NCBI GenBank assembly: GCA_024638805.1
Contig: JAHEJO010000003.1
Location: 1 to 58,367, forward strand
Source of the DNA: Acidimicrobiales bacterium
Lineage (GTDB): Bacteria > Actinomycetota > Acidimicrobiia > Acidimicrobiales > SZUA-35
Direction of reading: 5' to 3'
Length of the DNA stretch: 58,367 bases
A program made the translations under genes and the position numbers. Below, one piece after another: positions 52,112 to 58,367 of this stretch (the stretch's first letter is position 1; the number at the start of each line of letters is the position of its first letter). Under the pieces are notes generated by a model. That model did not search any database. It had not been told where the DNA came from and was given only the letters and a program-made list of their open reading frames with translations.

Positions 52112-54091
52112 GTGACCCGGACCCAGACTTCGCCCGAACTCGAGCGCCTCGCCATCGACGTCATTCGTGGCATCGCCATGGACGGCCCGGCGGCGGCGAA
52201 CTCCGGTCATCAGGGCACAGCGATGGCCTTGGCGCCGTTGGCCCACGTCCTGTGGAGCAGGGTGCTCAAGTACGATCCGGAACGTCCGGACTGGCCCGAC
52301 CGTGACCGCTTCATCCTGTCCAACGGCCACACCTCGATCCTCCAATACGCCATGCTCCACCTCACCGGCTACGACCTGACCGTGGAGGACTTGAAGGCGT
52401 TTCGTCAATGGGATTCGCGGACACCCGGGCATCCCGAGGCAGGCCATACGAATGGCGTGGAGGTGACGACCGGTCCGCTGGGTCAGGGGTTCGCGAACGC
52501 CGTCGGAATGGCCGTGGCGGAGAGATTCCTCCGGTCGACCTTCGGAGCCGACGTGATCGACCACCACACCTACGTGGTGCTGGGCGATGGGTGCATGTCG
52601 GAGGGTCTGAGTCATGAGGCGGCCAGTTTCGCCGGCCACCAGGCCCTGGGCCACCTCATCGCCATCTATGACAACAACCACATCACGATCGATGGGAGGA
52701 CTGAACTCGCCCTGTCCGACGATGCGCCGCAACGGTTCCGATCCTACGGCTGGCACGTGGTCGACATCGGTGAAGCTGCAGAGAACCTGGGAGCGATCGA
52801 GGCTGCGTTCGGCGCGGCCAGAGCCGAGATCGACCGACCCTCCCTGGTCATCGTGCGGAGTCACATCGGCTATCCCTCACCGACCCTGACCGACGACCAC
52901 GCCGCCCACGGCCTCGCATTCGGGGCGGAGGAGATCCGAGCCGCCAAAGAGGTGATGGGCCTACCCGACGTACCGTTCTTCATACCCGACGAGGTGCGCA
53001 GCTATTACCGGTCGATCGGCGCCGTCGGCGCCACCCGATCGGCGGAGTGGGACCAGCGGCTGGCCGAGGCCGATCTCGATCGCTACGCCTGGAATGCGTG
53101 CTGGGCCCGAACCGGGCTCGAGGGCTGGCGTTCGGATCTGCCCACCTTCGAGGTCGGCACTTCGGTGGCCACGCGCAAGGCTTCGCAGGCCGTCGTGGAC
53201 GCCATCGCCCCGGGATTGCCCGGGCTGATCGGCGGAGCGGCCGATCTCACCGGTAACACGGGCACCGAACTGACCGGTCTGGGCGTGCAGAGCAAGGCCG
53301 ATCCGGGCGGGCGCCAGATCTACTTCGGTGTGCGCGAACACGCGATGGGTGCGGCGCTGGTGGGCATGGCCCGGCATGGTGGCGTGGTCCCGTTCGGTGG
53401 AACATTCGAGGTCTTCGCCGACTACATGCGACCCTCCATCCGGCTCGCGGCGTTGAGCAAGGCCAGGTGTGTTTTCGTGTTCAGTCACGATTCGGTCGGC
53501 GTCGGCGAGGACGGCCCCACGCACCAGCCGGTCGAGCAGACGATGAGCCTGAGGCTGATCCCAGGGCTGACGGTCATCCGGCCGGGCGATGCCAGCGAGT
53601 CCATCGGAGCGTGGCTGTGCGCCATCGACGGCGACGGGCCGACGGCTCTGGTGTTCTCGAGGCAGGGTATGCCCGTGCTCGGTTCCACGTCGGCCGACGC
53701 GGTTGCCAGGGGCGCCTATGCCCTCGACCAGGTCGATGACCCCGCCGGTATCGTGATTGGGACCGGCAGCGAACTCGCGGTCGCCGTCGCTGCGGCCGAG
53801 CAGCTCGCCGCCGAGGGCATCGCTGTGCGCGTCGTGTCCATGCCTTCATGGGAACTGTTCGAAGCCCAGGACGCCGACTACCGCACCTCGATCCTGCCCG
53901 AAGGAGTGCCGACGGTCTCGGTGGAGGCGGGGGTCACGCTGGGCTGGGATCGGTGGGCAGATGCGGCTGTCGGCATCGACCGGTTCGGCGCCTCAGCCCC
54001 CGGGAACACAACGTTGCGGGAATTGGGCATCACAACCGGGGCTGTCGCGGATGCGCTCAAGGCCCGACTCGGCGGCGTCACCGGCGGGTGA
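52112..54091 (+). CDS. tkt: transketolase
   Basis: Thiamine-diphosphate enzyme that moves two-carbon units in the pentose phosphate pathway. The 659 residues include DRFILSNGHTSILQYAMLHL, GPLGQGFANAVGMAVAER, the ThDP/metal motif VVLGDGCMSEGLSHEA...YDNNHITIDG, and in the second domain YFGVREHAMGAALVGMA with the catalytic Glu and EDGPTHQPVEQTMSLRLIPG. GTG 52112 begins VTRTQTSPEL. It is divergent from tal, so the two enzymes of one pathway share a promoter region, and convergent with the 130-aa gene at 54117. Confidence 0.97.
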   Translation: MTRTQTSPELERLAIDVIRGIAMDGPAAANSGHQGTAMALAPLAHVLWSRVLKYDPERPDWPDRDRFILSNGHTSILQYAMLHLTGYDLTVEDLKAFRQWDSRTPGHPEAGHTNGVEVTTGPLGQGFANAVGMAVAERFLRSTFGADVIDHHTYVVLGDGCMSEGLSHEAASFAGHQALGHLIAIYDNNHITIDGRTELALSDDAPQRFRSYGWHVVDIGEAAENLGAIEAAFGAARAEIDRPSLVIVRSHIGYPSPTLTDDHAAHGLAFGAEEIRAAKEVMGLPDVPFFIPDEVRSYYRSIGAVGATRSAEWDQRLAEADLDRYAWNACWARTGLEGWRSDLPTFEVGTSVATRKASQAVVDAIAPGLPGLIGGAADLTGNTGTELTGLGVQSKADPGGRQIYFGVREHAMGAALVGMARHGGVVPFGGTFEVFADYMRPSIRLAALSKARCVFVFSHDSVGVGEDGPTHQPVEQTMSLRLIPGLTVIRPGDASESIGAWLCAIDGDGPTALVFSRQGMPVLGSTSADAVARGAYALDQVDDPAGIVIGTGSELAVAVAAAEQLAAEGIAVRVVSMPSWELFEAQDADYRTSILPEGVPTVSVEAGVTLGWDRWADAAVGIDRFGASAPGNTTLRELGITTGAVADALKARLGGVTGG

Positions 54092-54116
54092 GCACTGGCG
54101 CCCCGTGCTGGCGGCG

Positions 54117-54509
54117 CTATTCGACGGGTGGGAGCAGGGTGTAGGGGACGCGAGAGACCGCCCCGGCGTCGATGCGGCACTCGGCGATCACGGTGTCGTA
54201 GCTGTCGAATGGGATCTCCGCTCGAACGAGCCGGTAATTGAACTTGCCTGGCTCGATCTGCAACGGCTGCACATTCCGGGCGACCGGCTCCTCGACACCT
54301 TGACGCCTGAACACGACCTCGAGTGCTCCGAATCCCTGCTCCTCCGGTGGGCACCAGACGAGGACCATCAGATGAGGTCCGACGGTGACCGGTACCGGCC
54401 CCGGGGCGGGGGCCGAGAACTGGATGCCGGTGAGATCGATCCGAGTGGCGGGTCCCGGCACAGGTCGGAGCTGGATGTCGTCGGCGAAGACCGCAGCAAT
54501 GATGTCCAC
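54117..54509 (-). CDS. conserved hypothetical protein, 130 aa
   Basis: I cannot name a family with confidence. The sequence is beta-rich with many hydrophobic-polar alternations (IDLTGIQFSAPAPGPVPVTV, LMVLVWCPPEEQGFGALEVVF, ECRIDAGAVSRVPYTLLP), starts MDIIAAVFADDIQL, and has no signal peptide. It looks like a single immunoglobulin-like or beta-sandwich domain. It is the last gene of a leftward block after DUF1737 (14-base gap). Confidence 0.75.
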   Translation of the reverse strand: MDIIAAVFADDIQLRPVPGPATRIDLTGIQFSAPAPGPVPVTVGPHLMVLVWCPPEEQGFGALEVVFRRQGVEEPVARNVQPLQIEPGKFNYRLVRAEIPFDSYDTVIAECRIDAGAVSRVPYTLLPPVE

Positions 54510-54523
54510 GAGAGGCTTCCCTT

Positions 54524-54712
54524 TCAGGGCAGGACGACGGCCTGGCAGACCACCGTATGACCGCCGGAGGACGTCATGGAGGGAGAGCCGTACAGCACGT
54601 AGCCATCGCTGAGCGCAGCGCTCACGCGTTGGCAGAACTCGTGGGTGTCGCTCCCCGTCAGCAGCCGATAGGCGAGTCGTTCCACGTCATCGGTGCCGGC
54701 CGAATCGGTCAT
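54524..54712 (-). CDS. DUF1737 family small protein, 62 aa
   Basis: The sequence RLAYRLLTGSDTHEFCQRVSAALSDGYVLYGSPSMTSSGG matches DUF1737, a short domain of unknown function seen alone or fused to other proteins; the typical pattern is YRLLTG...FC..V...L..GY.LYGSP. ATG 54712 overlaps the metZ stop by 4 bases, so it is translated with metZ. Confidence 0.82.
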   Translation of the reverse strand: MTDSAGTDDVERLAYRLLTGSDTHEFCQRVSAALSDGYVLYGSPSMTSSGGHTVVCQAVVLP

Positions 54713-55935
54713 GGTCCTGACGCTACCCGGTCGAGCGCCTGATGGACATCGGCCAGCAGATCATCGGGATCCTCGAGTCCGACCGACAGCCGAATCATCC
54801 CATCGGTGATCCCCACCAGAGCCCGCGCCTCCGGTGTAAGACGACGGTGGGTGGTGGTCGCCGGATGGGTGACGAGACTCTTGGAGTCGCCGACGTTGTT
54901 CGATATGTCCCACAGCCCTAGGGCGTCCATGACTGCGAACGCGCTCTGCTTGGCACGATCGGCCGGCGCGTCCACCGTCAGCGTGAGAATCGTGCCGCCG
55001 GCCTTCATCTGTCGTTTGGCCAGGTCGAATTGCGGATGTGAGGGATGCCCTGGATAGCGCACCGAGCGCAGCTTCGGGTGGCCGATCAGGTTGTTGGTGA
55101 GGTGGACCGCACCGGCGCTCATCGAGTCGACCCGCAATCGAAGCGTCTCGAGACCCTTCACCAGCACCCATGCATTGAAAGGACTGAGGCTGGGTCCGGT
55201 GTGGCGCAGGAAGGGCATCAACCGGTTGTCGACATAGTCCTGGCTGGACAGAACCGCCCCGCCCAGGGTTCGACCCTGGCCATCGATGTGTTTGGTCGCC
55301 GAGTAGACGACCACGTCGGCGCCGAACTCGAGGGGTTTCTGGAGAACCGGGGTGGCGAAGACGTTGTCGACGATGACGAGTGCCCCTGCTGCGTGGGCCA
55401 TCTCGGCGACCGCTGCGAGATCGATGACCTCCAAACCGGGGTTCGATGGCGACTCGACGAAGACGGCTTTGGCACCCGGCGACAGGGCCTTCTCCCAGTC
55501 TTCGGGTGAAGTACCGTCGACGAGTTCGGTCGTTATGCCGAGCCGGGGCAGGATCTCGGTGAGGATGACGTGGCAGGATCCGAAAAGCGCCCGAGAGCCG
55601 ACGACCCGGTCGCCGGCGCTCAACATCGACGCCAGGGAGGCGAACACCGCCGCCATTCCGCTGGCGGTGGCCATACACGCCTCCGCACCCTCCAGAATTC
55701 GTAGTCGCTCCTCGAACATCCGCACCGTCGGATTGCCGTATCGTGAGTAGACGAACCGTTCGTGCTCACCTTTGAAGGCGGCTTCGGCCTCGGCTGCGGA
55801 GCCGTACACGTAGCCGGAGGTCAGATACATCGCCTCAGCGGTCTCGTCGAATCCGGAACGGCTGAGCCCGCCCCGGACGAGCTGGGTTGCCTCCGACCAG
55901 TCGTGGGGCATGGCAGCGACTAACTCTGACGCCAT
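54709..55935 (-). CDS. metZ: O-succinylhomoserine sulfhydrylase
   Basis: PLP enzyme of methionine synthesis: O-succinylhomoserine plus sulfide to homocysteine. The fold type I core includes FVYSRYGNPTVRMFEERL, VFVESPSNPGLEVIDL, and the PLP Lys215 in VVVYSATKHIDGQGRTLGG, whose SATK-x-x-DGQGR form marks MetZ. The 408 residues match. ATG 55935 is used, ATG 55911 is a shorter alternative; the open frame to 56226 runs through the rhodanese gene and is not real. The start overlaps the rhodanese gene by 16 bases and the end overlaps DUF1737 by 4. Confidence 0.94.
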   Translation of the reverse strand: MASELVAAMPHDWSEATQLVRGGLSRSGFDETAEAMYLTSGYVYGSAAEAEAAFKGEHERFVYSRYGNPTVRMFEERLRILEGAEACMATASGMAAVFASLASMLSAGDRVVGSRALFGSCHVILTEILPRLGITTELVDGTSPEDWEKALSPGAKAVFVESPSNPGLEVIDLAAVAEMAHAAGALVIVDNVFATPVLQKPLEFGADVVVYSATKHIDGQGRTLGGAVLSSQDYVDNRLMPFLRHTGPSLSPFNAWVLVKGLETLRLRVDSMSAGAVHLTNNLIGHPKLRSVRYPGHPSHPQFDLAKRQMKAGGTILTLTVDAPADRAKQSAFAVMDALGLWDISNNVGDSKSLVTHPATTTHRRLTPEARALVGITDGMIRLSVGLEDPDDLLADVHQALDRVASGP

Positions 55936-56318
55936 GGGAGACGCTGTTTCCAGCCGCCGTGCCGGTGCCCCTCGGGCCCCAGGTCGCCTTCGAAGCCGAT
56001 ACCGATGTTGACCGTCGTATACCCCTGTTCGGCCAGGGCGGCGGCGGCAGCGTTCGATCTGGCTCCGGATCGGCACAACATCAGCAGGGTCTGGGAGCGT
56101 TCGAGCCCGGCGGTGGCGTTGGCCATGAAGTCCGGGTTGAGCTCCCCGGTGGGGAATCGGGTCCACTCGACGGTTCGCACCTGTTTGCCGATCGAGGAGA
56201 GGTCGGGGAGACCGACGAAGGTCCACTCGGGCACGGTCCGCACGTCGATCAGGACCGACTCGGGATCATCTTCGAGAAGCTCCCATGCCTCCTCCAGAGA
56301 GATCTGCGGGACAAGCAT
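55920..56318 (-). CDS. single-domain rhodanese-like sulfurtransferase
   Basis: A 132-residue rhodanese domain with active Cys82 in LLMLCRSGARSNAAA. The N-terminal ISLEEAWELLEDDPESVLIDVR is the usual opening. The RSGAR loop resembles the sulfur-carrier forms. The gene directly precedes metZ with an overlap of 16 bases, an arrangement also known elsewhere, which suggests that it supplies or buffers sulfide for homocysteine formation. Confidence 0.93.
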   Translation of the reverse strand: MLVPQISLEEAWELLEDDPESVLIDVRTVPEWTFVGLPDLSSIGKQVRTVEWTRFPTGELNPDFMANATAGLERSQTLLMLCRSGARSNAAAAALAEQGYTTVNIGIGFEGDLGPEGHRHGGWKQRLPWRQS

Positions 56319-56379
56319 CGCAAAACCCTACCCGTGTGATCCCACATCACTCGTCGGGGCGCAGAAATCGCCGACCTCG

Positions 56380-57519
56380 TCAGAACAGCAGCATGGTGGC
56401 GGTGAATCCGTGGAGCGAATTGCGACCCCCCACCGGGCCCAGCTCGCCGGCGCAGAACATGCCGGCGGACGCCACCCCGGGGAACATCTCGTAGACCGAC
56501 CATGCATCGTGGCTCGGAGCGGAGAAGAGGTTCGTCCCCCGCCCGTTGCAGGTGAAGATCAGGGCGGCCTCGACCGGGTCTCGTGAGGTCGCACCGAGTT
56601 GATAACGCAGGTCGTCGCTGGCCGAGACTGCGTCTCGCACATGAAATTGGATGACCTGGCCGACGTCGATCCGGTCGCCGACGGCGATCGCTCCCGACGA
56701 CCGGTCTCCTCCGAGGAGACCGCGGATCAGGAAGTCGCCGCGCTCGAACCGTTCGGTCTGTTCATTCACGACGATGCCGATGTGGAGACCTTTGGCAGCC
56801 AGAGCTCGATCCTCCTGCGGCAAACCGGCCACCATCGCGTCGACGCGTTGGAGAGCTGGTTCGCCGCCGAGGGCGTTGATCATCTGCCCCGACCCATCGG
56901 TGACGACCCACGGCTGACCGATCGGGCGGCACCCCTGGCTGACCAGTGGAGTGGCAACCCCGGGGGCCAGCACGACGCCGATCGCCCCGTCCTGGTGGAC
57001 CGCATCGTTGAGCAGCAGCGTGTTGCCGCCGGGAGCACGAGCGGAAGATGCGACGCCACCGACGACGTGAACCCCGGGAGCGTCTTCGGCGAGAGCATCG
57101 AGCAGCAATTCGACCGGAAAGGAGAACGGGTCGACGAAGAGCACGACGATCGAACCCCTTGCGATCTGGTCGGGGAGTCCGAGGATCGTGTGCCCCGAGC
57201 CGATCGCCTCCATTCGGACCGGTCGAACCTCGCCCGTCCTGCCGAGCCACACGCTCAGCCCGGGGCCCTCCTCGATCTCCTCGGCGCCGCCTATTATCCC
57301 GCTGGCCGAGATGCCCAGGACGGTGCCGATCCCCAACAACCTGGTCAGCGCAGCTGCTGTGTCGGCGAGCGCGTCTGCGTGCGAACCGGCGGTGAAGACG
57401 ACCGCAAGATCCGCGGGGCCGTCCATCGACTCACCCAGATCACCGAGAACCTCGCCGGCTGCCTCGGCAGGATTCGGATGCTGGGAATGGGCGGCGAGAA
57501 ACGATGCCACGATCGTCAC
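56380..57519 (-). CDS. FIST domain sensory protein
   Basis: A 379-residue protein with N- and C-terminal FIST parts. LGISASGIIGGAEEIEEGPG and FVDPFSFPVELLLDALAEDAPGVHVVGGVAS define the N part; the C part has FIRG-like FLIRGLLGGDRSSGAIAVG, FHVRDAVSASDDLRYQL and the terminal GVASAGMFCAGELGPVGGRN. FIST proteins sense small ligands such as amino acids and often feed signal transduction. No signal peptide and no output domain are visible. It follows the TetR gene by four bases, so they are co-transcribed. Confidence 0.9.
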   Translation of the reverse strand: MTIVASFLAAHSQHPNPAEAAGEVLGDLGESMDGPADLAVVFTAGSHADALADTAAALTRLLGIGTVLGISASGIIGGAEEIEEGPGLSVWLGRTGEVRPVRMEAIGSGHTILGLPDQIARGSIVVLFVDPFSFPVELLLDALAEDAPGVHVVGGVASSARAPGGNTLLLNDAVHQDGAIGVVLAPGVATPLVSQGCRPIGQPWVVTDGSGQMINALGGEPALQRVDAMVAGLPQEDRALAAKGLHIGIVVNEQTERFERGDFLIRGLLGGDRSSGAIAVGDRIDVGQVIQFHVRDAVSASDDLRYQLGATSRDPVEAALIFTCNGRGTNLFSAPSHDAWSVYEMFPGVASAGMFCAGELGPVGGRNSLHGFTATMLLF

Positions 57520-57523
57520 ATCC

Positions 57524-58135
57524 TCACTTGTCGTCGACGGGCTCGAGAGCTGAACGGATGAAGTTCTTCATGTGGTCGAACCGTGCGTCCAACGACGCAT
57601 CGGAAAACGGATCCTCGGTCACGAGCCCCTTCAGCATGGCGTGGTCGGAGAAGTAGGTGAGCAATGCTCCGTAGCCGGTGATCACCAGGTTTTCGGCATC
57701 GTGGCGGCGGAAGACCCCGGCATCCATCTGGCGGTCGAAGAACGCAACGGCTCTACGGAAATACGGTCGGAGCGCCACGCCCAGATTGAAACCCAAGGGG
57801 CTCTGGTCGGTCATCGCTTCTCGTCGAACCATCACGATGATTTCGGGATTGGCGACGAAGAAGCGAAAGCTCGCTTCGACGATCGAGTCGACCAGGTTCC
57901 ACCCGTCCGCGTTCGGGGGGCGGGCCGCTTCGATCTGATCGCCCCAATTGGCGAGCGCATTGGACAGGATCTGCCGGTAGATCGCCTCCTTGGAGTCGAA
58001 GTGATGGAGCAGGCTGGGCCTGCGAATGCCCACGCCGGCGGCGATGTCGTTGAGGGATGTCCCTTCGAATCCCTGGGCGGCAAAACAGTGTCGAGCCTCG
58101 ATCAGGATCTGTTCGCGGGTGGAGAGTTCGGCCAC
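57524..58135 (-). CDS. TetR family transcriptional regulator
   Basis: A 203-residue repressor with the helix-turn-helix TSLNDIAAGVGIRRPSLLHHFDSKEAIYRQIL at about 26-57, a pattern common in regulators of acyl-CoA metabolism. GTG 58135 starts VAELSTREQILIEA. An inverted repeat at 58138-58152 lies directly upstream and could be its own operator. It is divergent from the ATP-grasp acyl-CoA synthetase gene, which is a plausible target. Confidence 0.93.
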   Translation of the reverse strand: MAELSTREQILIEARHCFAAQGFEGTSLNDIAAGVGIRRPSLLHHFDSKEAIYRQILSNALANWGDQIEAARPPNADGWNLVDSIVEASFRFFVANPEIIVMVRREAMTDQSPLGFNLGVALRPYFRRAVAFFDRQMDAGVFRRHDAENLVITGYGALLTYFSDHAMLKGLVTEDPFSDASLDARFDHMKNFIRSALEPVDDK

Positions 58136-58137
58136 CG

Positions 58138-58152
58138 GGTCAGGCTATGACC
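58138..58152. promoter_or_regulatory. possible operator of the TetR regulator
   Basis: GGTCA and TGACC face each other across five bases, two bases from the TetR start and 56 bases from the divergent gene. A second palindrome CCTGCGCAGG lies at 58163-58172. Such paired sites in a divergent promoter region fit autoregulation. Confidence 0.4.
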
Positions 58153-58207
58153 TGGATACGCGCCTGCGCAGGGACCTGGACGACCACATGCGCTAGAACT
58201 GACGGCG

Positions 58208-58367
58208 ATGCGCACACTCTCCGAGCTCGAATCCAAGAAACGCCTGTCTGTCGCAGGGGTTGAGTTCCTCGACGAGCGGAACGTCGATTCACCGATTGCC
58301 GCCGCTGCCGCCGCAGCCGAGCTCGGATATCCCGTGGTCATCAAGCTCAATGGCGAGCGCATCGCCC
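58208..58367 (+). CDS. ATP-grasp acyl-CoA synthetase (3' part outside window)
   Basis: Only 53 residues are visible: MRTLSELESKKRLSVAGVEF followed by an Ala-rich helix and ELGYPVVIKLNGERIA. The VVIKLNG strand is the start of the ATP-grasp domain of the acetate-CoA ligase/CoA-binding family (ADP-forming type, beta subunit). These enzymes make acyl-CoA from a carboxylate. The gene is cut by the window end, so size and domain order are unknown. It is divergent from a TetR gene that may regulate it. Confidence 0.75.
   Translation, partial: MRTLSELESKKRLSVAGVEFLDERNVDSPIAAAAAAAELGYPVVIKLNGERIA

Noticed and set aside
1..58367. tRNA, rRNA, phage or conjugative genes
   Set aside because: No cloverleaf-forming stretch, rRNA sequence, integrase, terminase or relaxase was recognised on reading both strands; a covariance-model scan could still find a missed small RNA.

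Overview
The window is GC-rich, densely coded chromosomal DNA with many GTG and TTG starts and frequent 4-bp ATGA gene overlaps. The gene content points to an actinomycete, most likely of class Acidimicrobiia. Clues are a fused F420-synthesis protein of FbiC type, an F420-type luciferase-like enzyme, a DUF3151 protein, a SUF cluster with an embedded Rieske ferredoxin, and several acyl-CoA enzymes. No phage, transposase, integrase, CRISPR array, rRNA or tRNA was recognised. The species assignment is inference.

Layout. 1-6.2 kb: an alpha-methylacyl-CoA racemase (cut by the window edge), a gene-poor stretch with a perfect 59-bp direct repeat, a thioredoxin-fold-like protein, two acyl-CoA dehydrogenases (one with features of methylsuccinyl-CoA dehydrogenase) and MutY. 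6.2-8.2 kb: a two-gene operon of a thioredoxin-fused 490-aa protein and a UGSC-family selenoprotein, in which an in-frame TGA sits exactly at the selenocysteine position and is followed by a SECIS-like hairpin. 8.3-11.4 kb: an MBL-fold hydrolase, a flavin reductase, an M50 protease and a gamma-carbonic-anhydrase-like protein. 11.4-18.4 kb: SUF genes, with sufB separated from sufD, Rieske ferredoxin and sufC by four unrelated genes. 18.4-24.5 kb: a TetR regulator, RsgA and a branched-chain amino-acid-type ABC transporter (livH-M-G-F) without its binding protein. 24.5-31.6 kb: SelO, a SEC-C protein, a GH65 phosphorylase with its phosphoglucomutase, and a secreted DUF4214/M23-like protein. 31.7-38.9 kb: a same-strand run of helicase, thioesterase, pyruvate kinase, patatin, DUF3151, MobA and RNase D. 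38.9-47 kb: a small acidic protein, a ClC channel, a four-gene block with an McrB-like AAA+ ATPase and an McrC-like partner, a LOG-family protein and a lipoprotein. 47-58.4 kb: FbiC with an HxlR regulator, a SUKH-like protein, transaldolase and transketolase back to back, a rhodanese-metZ-DUF1737 block, a FIST protein with a TetR regulator, and the start of an ATP-grasp acyl-CoA synthetase.

How the genes work together. The SUF scaffold supplies Fe-S clusters that MutY and FbiC need. FbiC makes the deazaflavin core used by the luciferase-like enzyme. GH65 and beta-phosphoglucomutase channel a disaccharide into glucose 6-phosphate, which the pentose-phosphate enzymes and pyruvate kinase can use. 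The racemase, the two dehydrogenases and the closing synthetase handle acyl-CoA compounds. The strongest unusual signal is the selenoprotein operon at 6.2-8.2 kb; next are the McrBC-like block at 40.9-44.0 kb and a dispersed family of hairpin repeats found only between genes.
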